Assembly: GCF_008728515.1 (NCBI RefSeq)
Contig: NC_044986.1
Span: forward strand, 51,324,855-51,388,854
Source of the DNA: Papio anubis
Lineage: Eukaryota > Chordata > Mammalia > Primates > Cercopithecidae
Length of the DNA stretch: 64,000 nucleotides
Direction of reading: 5' to 3'
Position numbers and translations under genes: made by a program. The notes beneath the pieces were generated by a model, which saw only the letters and a list, made by a program, of their open reading frames with translations, was not told where the DNA came from and made no database searches. Shown here piece by piece: positions 1 to 9,784 of this stretch (position 1 is the first letter of the stretch; the number at the start of each line of letters is the position of its first letter).

Positions 1-2784
1 AGAAAAATTGTAGATCAAATTAATAACTTAGATTGAACAAATAAACTCAAAACAAAGGATAATGTTATTTCTAGACAAAGATATCAGTTGATATTTGATA
101 TAAAAGGAATACTAGGAGAAAATTATCCTATCTCAGAAAGATATAATCTAAAACACAGAGGACAAAGTTTATACAACATGACATCCCTCTAAGTATATCT
201 ATGCAGTGTAGTTTTCCTACAATTGCCCTAAACACAAAAAGGAGACATTTTTCTGGATTTGCAAAAAATAAAATGTTTTATTTCTAGTTGACAAAAAGGC
301 CACACTCTCTACCAGAAACTCTAACATTGTTCCATATTCCTTCTTTCCTTGGGGTGCCAAAAAAAAAAAAAAAAAAAAAAAAAAACCTAGTAGAACACAC
401 TTCAAATATCACTCTGACAATACTTTTGTCTTAGCTACTTTCTGACTGCAACTACTTGACAATCTCACTACTCACAAGCTTTTCTGCTTGATTATTCTAT
501 TCCAGTGAATCAATTGACACAAGATCTCCTTTGTAAATTGTACGCCACCATTAAATATGCCAGAACTTCCCCTTTCTGGAACTTCAGAAAAGAATCACTG
601 GCCAATTATTTAACGATGGCTCTGATTAATTAAGTAATACTTGATGCCTTCTTTATCATTTTATACCTTAAATATTTTTTCCTATTGCCTCCAAGGCAAA
701 TATGTTTCAGATGTGGAACACTTACTGGAGAAACCAACTGGTTTCTTTATGCCCTTATTATAGTCATTCAAAAGCCAAAGGAAAGAGGCTCTTAAAGACT
801 GTGGACTATCATATCCACATATCTATAGAACGGACTCATAATCTTCTACTGACCAAGTAATACCCGTGTCCTACGCATTAAATGGACACATTTTCACTGT
901 TAATATTTTGTATGTAATGTGGGACCCATTGAAAATACTATTCTTTCTCATTTCTCTGTAGTCCTTCACTCTAATATAATCCTATGTTCAATCCCAAAGA
1001 TAGCTGCTGACTTTACAGTGGTAGATATGTATGCTCTGGATTCTCTTGCATGCAGATTATCTTTTGTAATCAATTGAGAAAATCAATTGGACAGTTATGA
1101 TTATCAGATTTTGCAGCAATATTTCTTGCAATCATTTACCTATAACCTTGGAGACATTCCATTTTTTTGGACACTAATCTTACATAATATGTGGCTGTTG
1201 TTTCATTATACTTTCCACATTGAGAATCTGTAGACATGCTTCTATTTGCTTACAGTATTAATAAACAAAAGATGCAAAATCTTTAAAAATAAACTTTACT
1301 TCTGTCAGTCCCAAGTGGTTTTCAAGATTGTGAAATCCATAGAAAGCAAAGTCTCTTTCTTCTCAAAGACTGGAGTATATTCAATACTTTCCCCAGCCAA
1401 TAATCAAAAGACAATTTAGTAGACCTTAGTAGATTTAGAGAGGGCAGACGCTGGATTCCTATCTGCTTCAAACTGGAAGCCACTTTTTTAATGATCTAAT
1501 GCTGTCATATCTTGCCCTTGAAAGATGCACTAAGATTTTCCTTTGAAGTTCAAAACTATCCCTTTCAACCCTGACTCCCACCTTATATGCTCAGACTTCT
1601 TTACTACCATCCTTTTTTTTCTATTTGCATACTAAAGATTGGGAAAATCAGAATATGAGGAAAATGAGGATACTAACTCAACAATACAATGGCCATTACA
1701 GACTCAATGATTATGGGTCTTACTCTCTTGCTTGATCTCATAATAAAAGCCTATTTGTTTTCTAGTAGGGAAAATAGCCATAGTTAACAGCAGAGTTAAC
1801 TGAGACCTATATGTACTTAATTCTTAGGCTCCCTACTTAACCTCATGCTCTCTCATGTGGCTTAGACTTCAGTTTAGAATAAAATCATCTACCATTTTTA
1901 TGCATCTAAAATGATCCCCTAGGAAGTACTTCTTTTCTTGCTCACATATATTTCTATCAATTTTTACAGCACATTAACCTGTTATTTTCCTTGCTTTCCT
2001 AAAGGAGGGCAAAACTCCTGACTGTTATACACTTATTCAGAAATTTTCCTTGCCACACTCTGCCCTCCCTTAAATTCTGTGTTCTCCATAGAATCTTAAA
2101 TGCTATAGGTAGCCATTCACTTGACAAACAATTTAAATTCAATTATAATACAAAGGTAAAATTGATGAGAGCTGCGAAGGCAGTCATCAATAGAGATCTG
2201 TGACTTCAACCAACACTTTCAAGAATTTTGAGGGATTTGAGGCTTAACCCTACTTGCAAGCATCAAGTTAGCCTGCCAGAGTTTCATGGATAATTGCAGT
2301 AAACACAGAACTTCTGGGTCAGGAAGAAAGGACAGAAAGGATTATCCACATCAGTACCCATGGTCTGTACATCAATATATTTATGTTAGTTCCCCTTGCC
2401 TGATGTCCCATAGGATTAAGACAGACAGAATCAGATGGATGCTTGCACAATTAACAGTTCCTTCATAGGATAGGATCTCTGAATTTAGGGAATCTTAATC
2501 TTTGTAAGTGGACACTAAGCATTCTTGCCCTATGCTGCAGAAGAAGACACTCTCCTCCAGTATTTGCTATACAAATATCATTGAAAGGAGTGTCTAGAAT
2601 AAATGCATTAACTGTTCCACTTGTAAGACATGCAGAGAAGCAAGAGAAACTCATGTGCAATTGTCTCCTAACAAACATGAGAGGTGTATATTTAGAGATT
2701 TAGATAAACTAAAATTAGGTCACAGAAGACTCTTTACCAATGCCGAAGAAGAACTGTGAAAGGCACTAAAGGGCTGAGAATTTT
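1..2784. other. AT-rich unique sequence, no gene seen
   Basis: I recognise no repeat family, coding exon or RNA gene here. Open frames are 60-71 codons and look random. An A27 homopolymer lies at 359-385. Confidence 0.6.
359..385. repeat. A27 homopolymer
   Basis: An uninterrupted run of about 27 A. No Alu or L1 body precedes it on either strand, so it is either an orphan poly(A) or a simple expansion. Its length is likely to vary between individuals. Confidence 0.9.
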
Positions 2785-3013
2785 CCATGGCAATTTCTTC
2801 AGGTCCTTGTCATTGAAGTTCTTCCTCTCAAACCCTCTTGTGCATGACTTTAAAACCTAAATTTCTCCTTTCATCTCTTAATAAAAATGCAAATTAACAT
2901 CCATGGCAATTTCTTCAGGTCCTTGTCATTGAAGTTCTTCCTCTCAAACCCTCTTGTGCATGACTTTAAAACCTAAATTTCCTCTCATCTCTCTTAATAA
3001 AATGCAAATTAAC
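2785..3013. repeat. Tandem duplication, two copies of a ~115-bp unit
   Basis: The unit starting 'ccatggcaatttcttcagg' occurs at 2785-2900 and again head-to-tail at 2901-3013. The first ~90 bases are identical. Differences (116 versus 113 bp) sit near the 3' end in a pyrimidine run and an A run. I do not recognise the unit as an interspersed repeat. Confidence 0.95.
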
Positions 3014-3211
3014 AAAGCTTCTAAATCTACATAGTCAATTCTTCTCTCTTATGACAATAGTTCTTACCCAACTTTTTGCAAAATGAACTGAACTTTGAGG
3101 ATCTTTTCTTGCTAAAACCCCAAACAGTTAACTTCCTTTCCAGAGTTAAGATAGTCTTTCTGAACCTGTAAGTTTTAAAGAAAGACTTATGCTAATGGTG
3201 CTCCGGTTGAT

Positions 3212-3930
3212 TTTATCAAACACCAGTTTTATTTATTTACTTGATAAATACTTATTCATTGATTTGCCAGATATTTATGTGTCCAACTTTGTTCCAGGCA
3301 CTGAGAATACAAAAATGGATAAAACATCACATTTTTTATTCCTAAAGTTTATATACCAGCTGAAGAGATAGATAATATTCAAATAAATGTGCAATGCTCT
3401 ATAAAGTACAATAAATATGAGGTACATTCCTGGCTATATATTGAAATTATCTGGTTAATTTAGAAAATTCCATCTGCTCACTTTGCTAAACATATTGATT
3501 CAGCATTTTGAGGGTTGGCTCTAAAACAATTTGCCATTTTTTTCAGCTGCTCAGGAGATTCTGATACAGATGAAGGTCGAGAACAATAGAAATAAGCATT
3601 ATGAAGGCAAACCAAACAGTATAGAGGAGGTAAATATTGATTGGAGTGGATGTAGATGAGGGAAGGAGTGATGCCCTAGAGAAGGTAAACATTAATTGGA
3701 GTGGATGTAGATAGGAGGAGTGTTGCTTTAGGTAAGTGGTCAAGGGAAGTCTGAAATTTGAGGAGAATCTGAAAAGACGTGAAGGAGCTAGCCATGCGCA
3801 TATCTGGGGAGGATGAGTCAAGGCCTAAAGAACAGCTAATACAAAAGCTGCAACACAAAGTTTGCTAGGGATATTTGAAAAAGAAAAAGGAGGTCACAAA
3901 AGAACATGTGGCTGGATCTGAATGAGATTG
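3212..3930 (-). mobile_element. LINE-2 (L2) remnant, diverged
   Basis: The segment begins with an attcattga/ttccaggcactgagaa pattern, the reverse complement of the L2 3' end. It continues with blocks such as ggtcaagggaagtctg, gagctagccatgcgcatatc and gtggctggatctgaatgag, which follow the same order as the L2-associated consensus I know. A local duplication 'ggagtggatgtagat' occurs at about 3642 and 3700. No coding capacity remains. Confidence 0.6.
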
Positions 3931-3972
3931 GTATAAAATAAGAAAGCAAGTCAGGTGAAATACTATCACTTA

Positions 3973-4110
3973 GTAGTTTAGAACACAGCTTCTGGAGTTT
4001 TACTACAGGAGTCAAAGCTCAGTTTTGTCATTTTTTAGCAACATAATGCTGGGCTAATTATTTAACCTTCTTGTGAGTCAATGTCTACTCATAAGTAAGG
4101 TGGAAATAAA
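3973..4110 (+). mobile_element. MIR SINE remnant
   Basis: The order 'ttctggagtt..caaagctcag..tttgtcat' followed by 'taatgctgggctaattatt' matches the MIR core (a feature-poor relic of tRNA-derived SINEs). It is strongly diverged and has no flanking duplication. Confidence 0.55.
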
Positions 4111-4600
4111 GTAACAAACCTTTTGTTTGTTACTTAATTTAAACCTATGACTTACCATGTTTACATACATTCATCTGTATAACATTTGTAACATTTGTTA
4201 CTTTAAACCTATGGTTTAACATGTATAAACACACATACACATGTGTGTGTGTGCGTGTGTATACATTAAGCCATAACTAGGCAATTCTAAGGAGGAAAAA
4301 TAAAATTAGCCTTTTCATAGATAACATTGTACTAATTGATAGCCCTTCTGTATAGTTCACATTAATCAAAAGTTCAAAATTTGACTTATTCTTGGTGGAA
4401 AAGAGGATGAATTATTATAAAAAATGTTATATTACTTCTAAGTAAAGGTTTTATATGTATCAGTGTGAATGAACTCAACTCTATAAAGAAAATTTATATT
4501 GATTCTATTTCAAGGGCAGTTGTGAGAAAGTTAATTTACAACACAACATCCTCCTTTCTTGACTTAAAAAAAATTGCCCAAAGTTCATAGTTCACATTGC
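4111..4600. other. AT-rich unique stretch
   Basis: An imperfect local repeat is present: 'acttaatttaaacctatg' near 4133 and 'actttaaacctatgg' near 4199. A short TG/CA tract (4228-4264) follows. Nothing else is recognised. Confidence 0.6.
4228..4264. repeat. Short CA/TG microsatellite
   Basis: A run of 'acacacatacac' followed by 'atgtgtgtgtgtgcgtgtg' is self-complementary at its centre, giving a small cruciform-capable tract. Confidence 0.85.
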
Positions 4601-4614
4601 AGTTTAGTCTCAGT

Positions 4615-4789
4615 ATTTGTACATTTTACTGGTTTAGAAAAATGTATTGTGGCATGTATCCACCATTACTGTATCATATAGAACAGTTTCACTGCCCCAC
4701 AAATCCTTGGTCCTCCATCCTTTCATCCCTCTTTCCCCACTGTCCCTCAAAACAAATGACCTTTTCACTGTCTCCATAGTTTCCATAGT
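4615..4789 (-). mobile_element. Old L1 (L1M-type) 3'-region fragment
   Basis: The plus strand reads like the antisense of an L1M 3' region: 'gtatccaccattactgtatc', 'agtttcactgcccc', then 'cttttcactgtctccatag'. It ends in three copies of a 9-10 base unit (tccatagt) at 4770-4798, right at the border with the adjoining LTR. Confidence 0.55.
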
Positions 4790-5440
4790 CTCCATAGTTG
4801 CAGGCATGCCATCTGCAGTGGGGCAGGCAGCTTCCACTGTGGGCACTGGGAAACACAGTGGCACCTAGAAGCTTGGAGATGCCTGGAACTGCAGAGCCCC
4901 AAAGAGGGTGTCAAAGCCTCGGCTCAGGGAGTTCCTTGGTCTGGGCTCCCTGAAGGGCCACAGCTCTTCTCTCCTTGTCACACACAACGTGGTGACTGGA
5001 GGTGGAGGCATGTTTCAGCCCTGTTTATGTTACAGCTCTTTCAGTCCTGCTGTATGGTGGGTCCTGAGTTTTTGTCCCATGGCCAGGAATAATGAGGTAT
5101 ACAGACAACTGGAGCATGAGCAAGGTGAAAAGGTGGTTTTTTGAGTGTCATTACAGCTCTTAAGAGAACCAAAGTGGGTAGCTCCTTTCCACTGGGAAGT
5201 TGTACTGGTGTCTATGCAGCTCTCAGTGGAGAGGAGGCCAGGAGTGGGTAGCTCCTTTCTGCAGGCAGGTCGTTCCATCATCTCCCTGAGCATGGTTGAG
5301 TTTGGGGTTTTTATGGGCTTCAAAGGGGAGAAAGTGCACGTTGATTGGTCCATGGGTGGGCCTGGAAAAAGCACCATAAATTCTGACTTTGATCTGCAGT
5401 ACTGACAGCCTTGTTCCTAGGCTTCAGGCCATCCCTGGCT
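4790..5440 (-). mobile_element. Solo ERV1 LTR (MER52-like)
   Basis: Read on the minus strand, the sequence has an LTR layout: a CCAAT-type box (plus-strand 'ttgattggtcc', 5340-5350), then a TATA-like 'cccataaaaaccc' (plus 5305-5317), then a downstream part with 'ctgtatacctcatt', 'ccatgggacaaaaactc' and repeated 'gagctgta' blocks typical of MER52/LTR12-style ERV1 LTRs. No internal retroviral sequence adjoins. The right edge abuts an L1 5'UTR on the same strand. Open frames of 115, 86 and 83 codons in this region are accidental. Edges are uncertain by about 50 bases and the family name is provisional. Confidence 0.65.
5305..5350 (-). promoter_or_regulatory. LTR core promoter boxes (CCAAT and TATA-like)
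   Basis: On the minus strand a 'ggaccaatcaa' box is followed about 25 bases later by 'cccataaaaaccc'. This is the usual spacing in class I LTR U3 regions. Activity is not known; transcription would run leftward. Confidence 0.5.
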
Positions 5441-6455
5441 TGAATGTGGGTCTTCAATGATGGTGAGATACTAATGGGGTTTTGGTGTGGGTGTCCTTCC
5501 TGTTTGTTAATTTTCCTTCTAACAGTCAGGACCCTCAGCTGTAGGTCTGTTGGAGATTGCTTGAGGTCCACTCCAGACCCTGTTTCCCTGGGTATCAGCA
5601 GCAGAGGCTGTAGAAGATAGAATATTGCTGAACAGCGAGTGTACGTGTCTGATTCTTGCTTTGGAAGCTTTGTCCCAGGGGTGTACCCTGCTGTGTGAGG
5701 TGTGGGGTGTTGGTCTGCCCCTAGTGGGGGATGTCTCCCAGTTAGGCTACTCAGGGTTCAGGGACCCACTTAAGCAGACAGTCTGTCTGTTTTCAGATCT
5801 CAACCTCCGTATTGGGAGATCCACTGCTCTCTTCAAAGCTGTCAGACAGGGCCGTTTGCCTCTCCAGAGGTTTCTGCTGCTTTTTTTGTTTGTTTGTTTA
5901 GCTGTGCCCTGTCCCCAGAGGTGGAGTCTACAGAGACAGGCAGGTTTCCTTGAGCTGCTGTGGGTTCCACCCAGTTCCACCTTCCCAGCGGCTTTGCTTA
6001 CCTACTTAAGCCTCAGCAATGGCGGGCATCCCTCCTGCTGCCTTGCCTAGATCGCAGACTGCTGTGCTAGCAATGAGGGAGGCTCCGTGGGCATGGGACC
6101 CTCCCGGCCAGGTGTGGGATATAATCTCCTAGAGTGCCATTTGCTAAAACCCTTGGTAAAGCGCAGTATTGGGGTGGGAGTTACCCAATTTTCCAGGTGT
6201 TGTGTGTCTCAGTTCCCCTGGCTAGGAAAAGGGATTCCCTTCCCCCTTGCCCTTCCCAGGTGAGGGGATGCCTCACCCTGCTTCAGCTCTCGCTGGTCAG
6301 GCTACAGCAGCTGACCAGCACTGATTGTCCCGCACTCCCTAGTGAGATTACCCAGTACCTCAGTTGAAAATGCAGAAATCACCCATCTTCTGTGTCCCTT
6401 GTGCTGGGAGCTGGAGACTGGAGCTGTTCCTATTTGGCCATCTTGCTCAGCCCAG
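5441..6455 (-). mobile_element. L1 5'UTR, 3'-truncated L1 (L1PA/PB-age)
   Basis: The plus strand is the reverse complement of a primate L1 5'UTR from its 5' end ('cctatttggccatcttgctc' at ~6428) down to just before ORF1 ('gggtcttcaatgatggtg' at ~5448). Recognisable blocks include 'caaagctgtcagacaggg', 'cccagaggtggagtctacag' and 'gtgggatataatctcctag'. ORF1 and ORF2 are absent: the element stops at the neighbouring LTR. Long plus-strand open frames here (141 codons at 5625-6050 and others) are antisense to non-coding L1 sequence. Confidence 0.9.
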
Positions 6456-6457
6456 TT

Positions 6458-6590
6458 TTTTGTATTTTTAGTGGGAATTGGGTCTCACCATGTTGGCCAG
6501 GCTGGTATTGAACTCCTGACCTCAGATGATCCGCCCACCTCGGCCTCCCAAAGTGCTGAGATTACAGGCGTGAGCCACCGTACCCGGCAT
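6458..6590 (-). mobile_element. Alu left monomer (FLAM-like or truncated Alu)
   Basis: Only the first ~133 Alu positions are present: from 'tttttgtatttttagt' through 'gtgagccaccgtacccggc' on the plus strand. There is no right arm. This fits a free left monomer with its A-rich end, or an Alu cut at its mid A-rich linker where the L1 5' end adjoins. Confidence 0.8.
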
Positions 6591-7373
6591 AAAGCTTTTT
6601 CATACCTTCTTGTTGAATGTGTATATGGCATCTTGAATCTGAATCAAATTATGTATGGAATGGGGGCAGGAACAGATTCATCCTTTTTTTTCATAGTGTG
6701 ACCACTCAACAAAAGCAAAATACGTAATAATGAAGTACAACAAGTAGTCTAAATGAATTTCATATCCAGGTTTATAAATTTGTAACAACTATAGAGCAAA
6801 TAAAACTAACATTATGAAAATAATAATCCTAGTATGCTAGAGCACAAAGGCATTTATGTAAATATAATACATGAAAATTATTCTAGTATGGTAAAGATTC
6901 ACCATGCTGTAATTTTGAAAAAACCCTAAGCTTACTGCTGAGTACCTCTATGACTCTGGATTAGATACTACATTTGTTGGCAAATGTTTTGTTTTCTATT
7001 AAAGGATTGAATTAACAACAAGTTTCTTTCCAGTTTTGTGATTAAAGATTTTTTTTTTTTTTTTTTTTTTCAAGGAGAATACATTAAAACAAAGCAGAAC
7101 AAAACCTCCTCCCGTATTGACAATGATAATATTCCTGGCTATGGATATTTAAAAAACAACATACTTCTAAGAATGAGGATGTCATTTCCTTTCTAAAGGA
7201 AAAAAAGAATATTATAGAAGATGCTGTATCTGGCATACAAAATAGTCTGTTTAATATGTGAATGAACCTTATTGAGTTGAATATAGATAAATCAAAAAGG
7301 AGTAAAGGAAATAAGTGAAAGAAGTAAGTTCCCAGGAAGCATTCAGACTTAAAGTTTCAAGAGAAATTTAATG
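6591..7373. other. AT-rich unique sequence
   Basis: A T22 run sits at 7049-7070. No coding or repeat family is recognised. Confidence 0.6.
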
Positions 7374-7556
7374 TATAACTGTTTCAGCTACTCCTATGAG
7401 CCCAATTTTAGGAAAAACTAAAGCAAAGTAATATTTCAATCAGAAGACAAAACATTGAAAAAATATAATACAACACTTCAAATACTATAACCAATTTAAC
7501 AATTTAACCAGTCACATCTCTTCTCTTTACAGAAAGGCTTAGATAAGCTAAAATAA
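7374..7556 (+). repeat. Inverted repeat, left arm (183 bp)
   Basis: Read 5'-3', this arm matches the reverse complement of 8208-8383 along its whole length. I count about 7 substitutions, an 8-base internal duplication (aatttaac twice near 7493-7508) and one single-base indel. Landmarks are 'ctcctatgagcccaatttt' here and its complement at 8348-8366. I see no repeat family in or around this arm, so it is probably the source copy. Confidence 0.95.
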
Positions 7557-7750
7557 ACAATTAGATGTTTAATAAGAAAATTGAGAAAATATTCAGATAC
7601 TGACTTTTCCTTCTGCAGTTCTGCAAAGTGCCTCCAATACGCAGAAAAATACCAACATGATTGTGAAAATAAAGGTAGTCATCTTGAAGTATTAACTATA
7701 TTTGTGAGAAATTATACATGGTTTTGGCTTATTTAAATTTAACAATGATT

Positions 7751-8050
7751 GGCCGGGCGCGGTGGCTCAAGCCTGTAATCCCAGCACTTTGGGAGGCCGA
7801 GACGGGCGGATCACGAGGTCAGGAGATCGAGATCATCCTGGCTAACACGGTGAAACCCCGTCTCTACTAAAAAAAATACAAAAAACTAGCTGGGCGAGGT
7901 GGCGGGCGCCTGTAGTCCCAGCTACTCGGGAGGCTGAGGCAGGAGAATGGCGTGAACCCAGGTGGCGGAGCTTGCAGTGAGCTGAGATCCGGCCACTGTA
8001 CTCCAGCCTGGGCGACAGAGCGAGACTCCGTCTCCAAAAAAAAAAAAAAA
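7751..8050 (+). mobile_element. AluY, Old World monkey (AluYR-type) subfamily
   Basis: Full-length Alu from 'ggccgggcgcggtggctcaa' to the poly(A). The target-site duplication 'ttaacaatgatt' is exact at 7739-7750 and 8051-8062. The 'gctcaagcc' and 'gatccggccactg' variants differ from human AluY and mark a cercopithecid lineage. It lies between the two arms of the 7374/8383 inverted repeat. Confidence 0.95.
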
Positions 8051-8174
8051 TTAACAATGATTACATACAATTCTCTAATGTCTTTCAGAAAATGTGAAAA
8101 TTAACAAATAAAACTGCCCCATTATATAGTACTCTCAAATACCTAAAAACATTTTTATAGATATCTGTACAATT

Positions 8175-8691
8175 ATAGTCATGTACCACATAGTGATATT
8201 TAATAGCTTATTTTAGCTTATCTAATGCTTTCTGTAAAGAGAAGAGATGTGACTGGTTAAATTGGTTATAGTATTTGAAGCATTGTATTATATTTCTTTC
8301 AATGTTTTGTCTTCTGATTGAAATATTATTTTGCTTTAGTTTTTCATAAAATTGGGCTCATAGGAGTAACTGAAACAGTTATAACAGACTGCATATAGAA
8401 TGGTTGTCTCACAAGACTATAATGCCATATTTGCCATATTTTTACTGCATATTTTCTTTGTGTATAAATACACAAATACTTACCATTGTGTTACAATTGC
8501 CTCCAGTATTCAGTATAGTAAAATGTTGTATAGGTTTGTAGCGTAAGAGTAATAGCTACACCATGTAGCCTAGGTTTACAGCAGGCTATATGATCTAGGT
8601 TTATGCAAGTACACGCCACAATGTTTGCCCAATGAAAAAATTCCCCAATTACGCATTTCTCAGAGCAATCTTAAGTGATGCATGACTGTAA
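8175..8691. mobile_element. Old hAT-like non-autonomous DNA transposon, interrupted
   Basis: Imperfect terminal inverted repeats: 'tagtcatgtaccacatag' at ~8176 and 'taagtgatgcatgactgta' at 8673-8691. The middle has the familiar order 'caagactataatgccatat', 'acttaccattgtgttacaat', 'gtagcctaggtttacagcag', 'acgcatttctcagagcaat'. Bases ~8200-8388 do not belong to it: they are the right arm of the inverted repeat, inserted near the transposon's left end. Confidence 0.8.
8208..8383 (-). repeat. Inverted repeat, right arm (176 bp) inserted in a transposon
   Basis: Reverse complement of 7374-7556 at about 96% identity. It interrupts the hAT-like element at 8175-8691, so this arm must be the later copy. 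No poly(A) tail or terminal repeats accompany it, which argues against normal retro- or DNA transposition of the arm. Confidence 0.9.
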
Positions 8692-9299
8692 CAGATTCAG
8701 TTTTTTTTTTTTTTTAAGGGTAAATCACTGAGAAATAATTTCTATGTAATATAAATAGAAATGACAAATTTATTCAATTAATAAGATTTATTAACTAGCT
8801 GAAACAGGTCAAATATTGTTTCAGGTGCTGAATATTAAAAAATATTATATGTTACTTACTGAGGAAATAGCAAGTATATACACCTCGGTCAGGAACAAGC
8901 TTTAAAAGTTCATAGACAATACAATTATGAGCTTACGGAAGAATGAACAGGGCGAGGGTTATAGACAATTAGATAACACGGGAGTCAGGAGCATAAAAGA
9001 GCAGCCTTTAGTCCTGGTGAAAATTTTGGATTTCACTATAGGTGTTCCAAAGCTATTGGGGGCAGAGGGTAATAACAATTGGTTAAATGACCATCCATTC
9101 CAATCTACATGTATTATGCTTTACTATAATTCAAGGCCTGAAAACCTGTCACTTGCATTTATTTTATTATTTTTCTTCCTTGCAGGTATTTTTCTAGGTG
9201 CAAGTAAGTTTTGCTAGTAAGATGCACTTACTTGAGATTTGAAATTTGTAAATAAGGAGGGGGTTCTTGCTGCTGTAGCTGTTGTAAGTCTGATCTTGG
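8692..9299. other. AT-rich sequence, no gene
   Basis: A T16 run lies at ~8701-8716. 8757-8850 has faint similarity to an L2 3' end in reverse orientation. A 96-codon open frame at 8927-9217 has no recognisable motif. Confidence 0.5.
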
Positions 9300-9440
9300 A
9301 GTAGGCTTGCCAAATTTAGCAAGCAAACATATAAGAAAGTCAGTTATACTTTAAACAATACATTTTTAATATAAGTATGTCCAATGCAATATTTAGTAAA
9401 TACTTATAATAAAAAATGTATTCATTGTTTATGTTACATT
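9300..9440. mobile_element. Palindromic MITE-type DNA repeat
   Basis: Starts 'ggcttgccaaatttagcaag' and carries 'aatataagtatgtcc' and 'atacttataataaaaaat' in inverted arrangement about a 'caatgcaatatttag' centre. This is the layout of an old palindromic mammalian DNA element, decayed at the right end. Confidence 0.65.
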
Positions 9441-9784
9441 CCAATGTAAGGAGAGGTTCTGTCTTTTATGAGTTTACCCTCTACTTGTAGACATTGAGAT
9501 TTTCTATGTCAAATCATAAGCTATATGTGTGATGAGAAATAGTTGTCAAGTATAACAGGGGCCTTCTCTTCCCTGATTTGCAGCTCTAATAGAGTATTCT
9601 TGAACTAAGTCCCGTGGCAATCTTGTGACTGTGGCCAGTACAGCCACATCTTTTAGGGAACTCTGCATTTCCCCCAACGTTGTGTCCTGTAGGAACTCCC
9701 TTGCCCTGCCAGTTCAGCAGACTTGATTCAGGAGTCAGTCTCAGAGGCCAAACTAAAATTGTATCTTCTAAGTCTTCTGATGAC
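9441..9784. other. Unassigned sequence between repeats
   Basis: Slightly GC-richer (9560-9750). It includes an 83-codon minus-strand open frame without recognisable motif. I cannot assign a family. Confidence 0.4.

Noticed and set aside
1060..1100. Y-RNA- or small-RNA-like stem (caattga...tcaattg)
   Set aside because: Only seven paired bases and no conserved small-RNA sequence; no Pol III boxes.
5030..5377. 115-codon minus-strand open frame
   Set aside because: Lies wholly within the ERV1 LTR, a non-coding promoter region.
5625..6050. 141-codon open frame, the longest in the window
   Set aside because: It runs antisense to L1 5'UTR sequence that is colinear with the L1 consensus. I see no domain or L1 ORF0-like feature, and the length is explained by GC-richer DNA.
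7842..8070. Open frames with Alu-type peptides (also at 14969, 16476, 22761, 38250, 40180, 42067, 49623)
   Set aside because: All are antisense translations of Alu elements, a well-known artefact.
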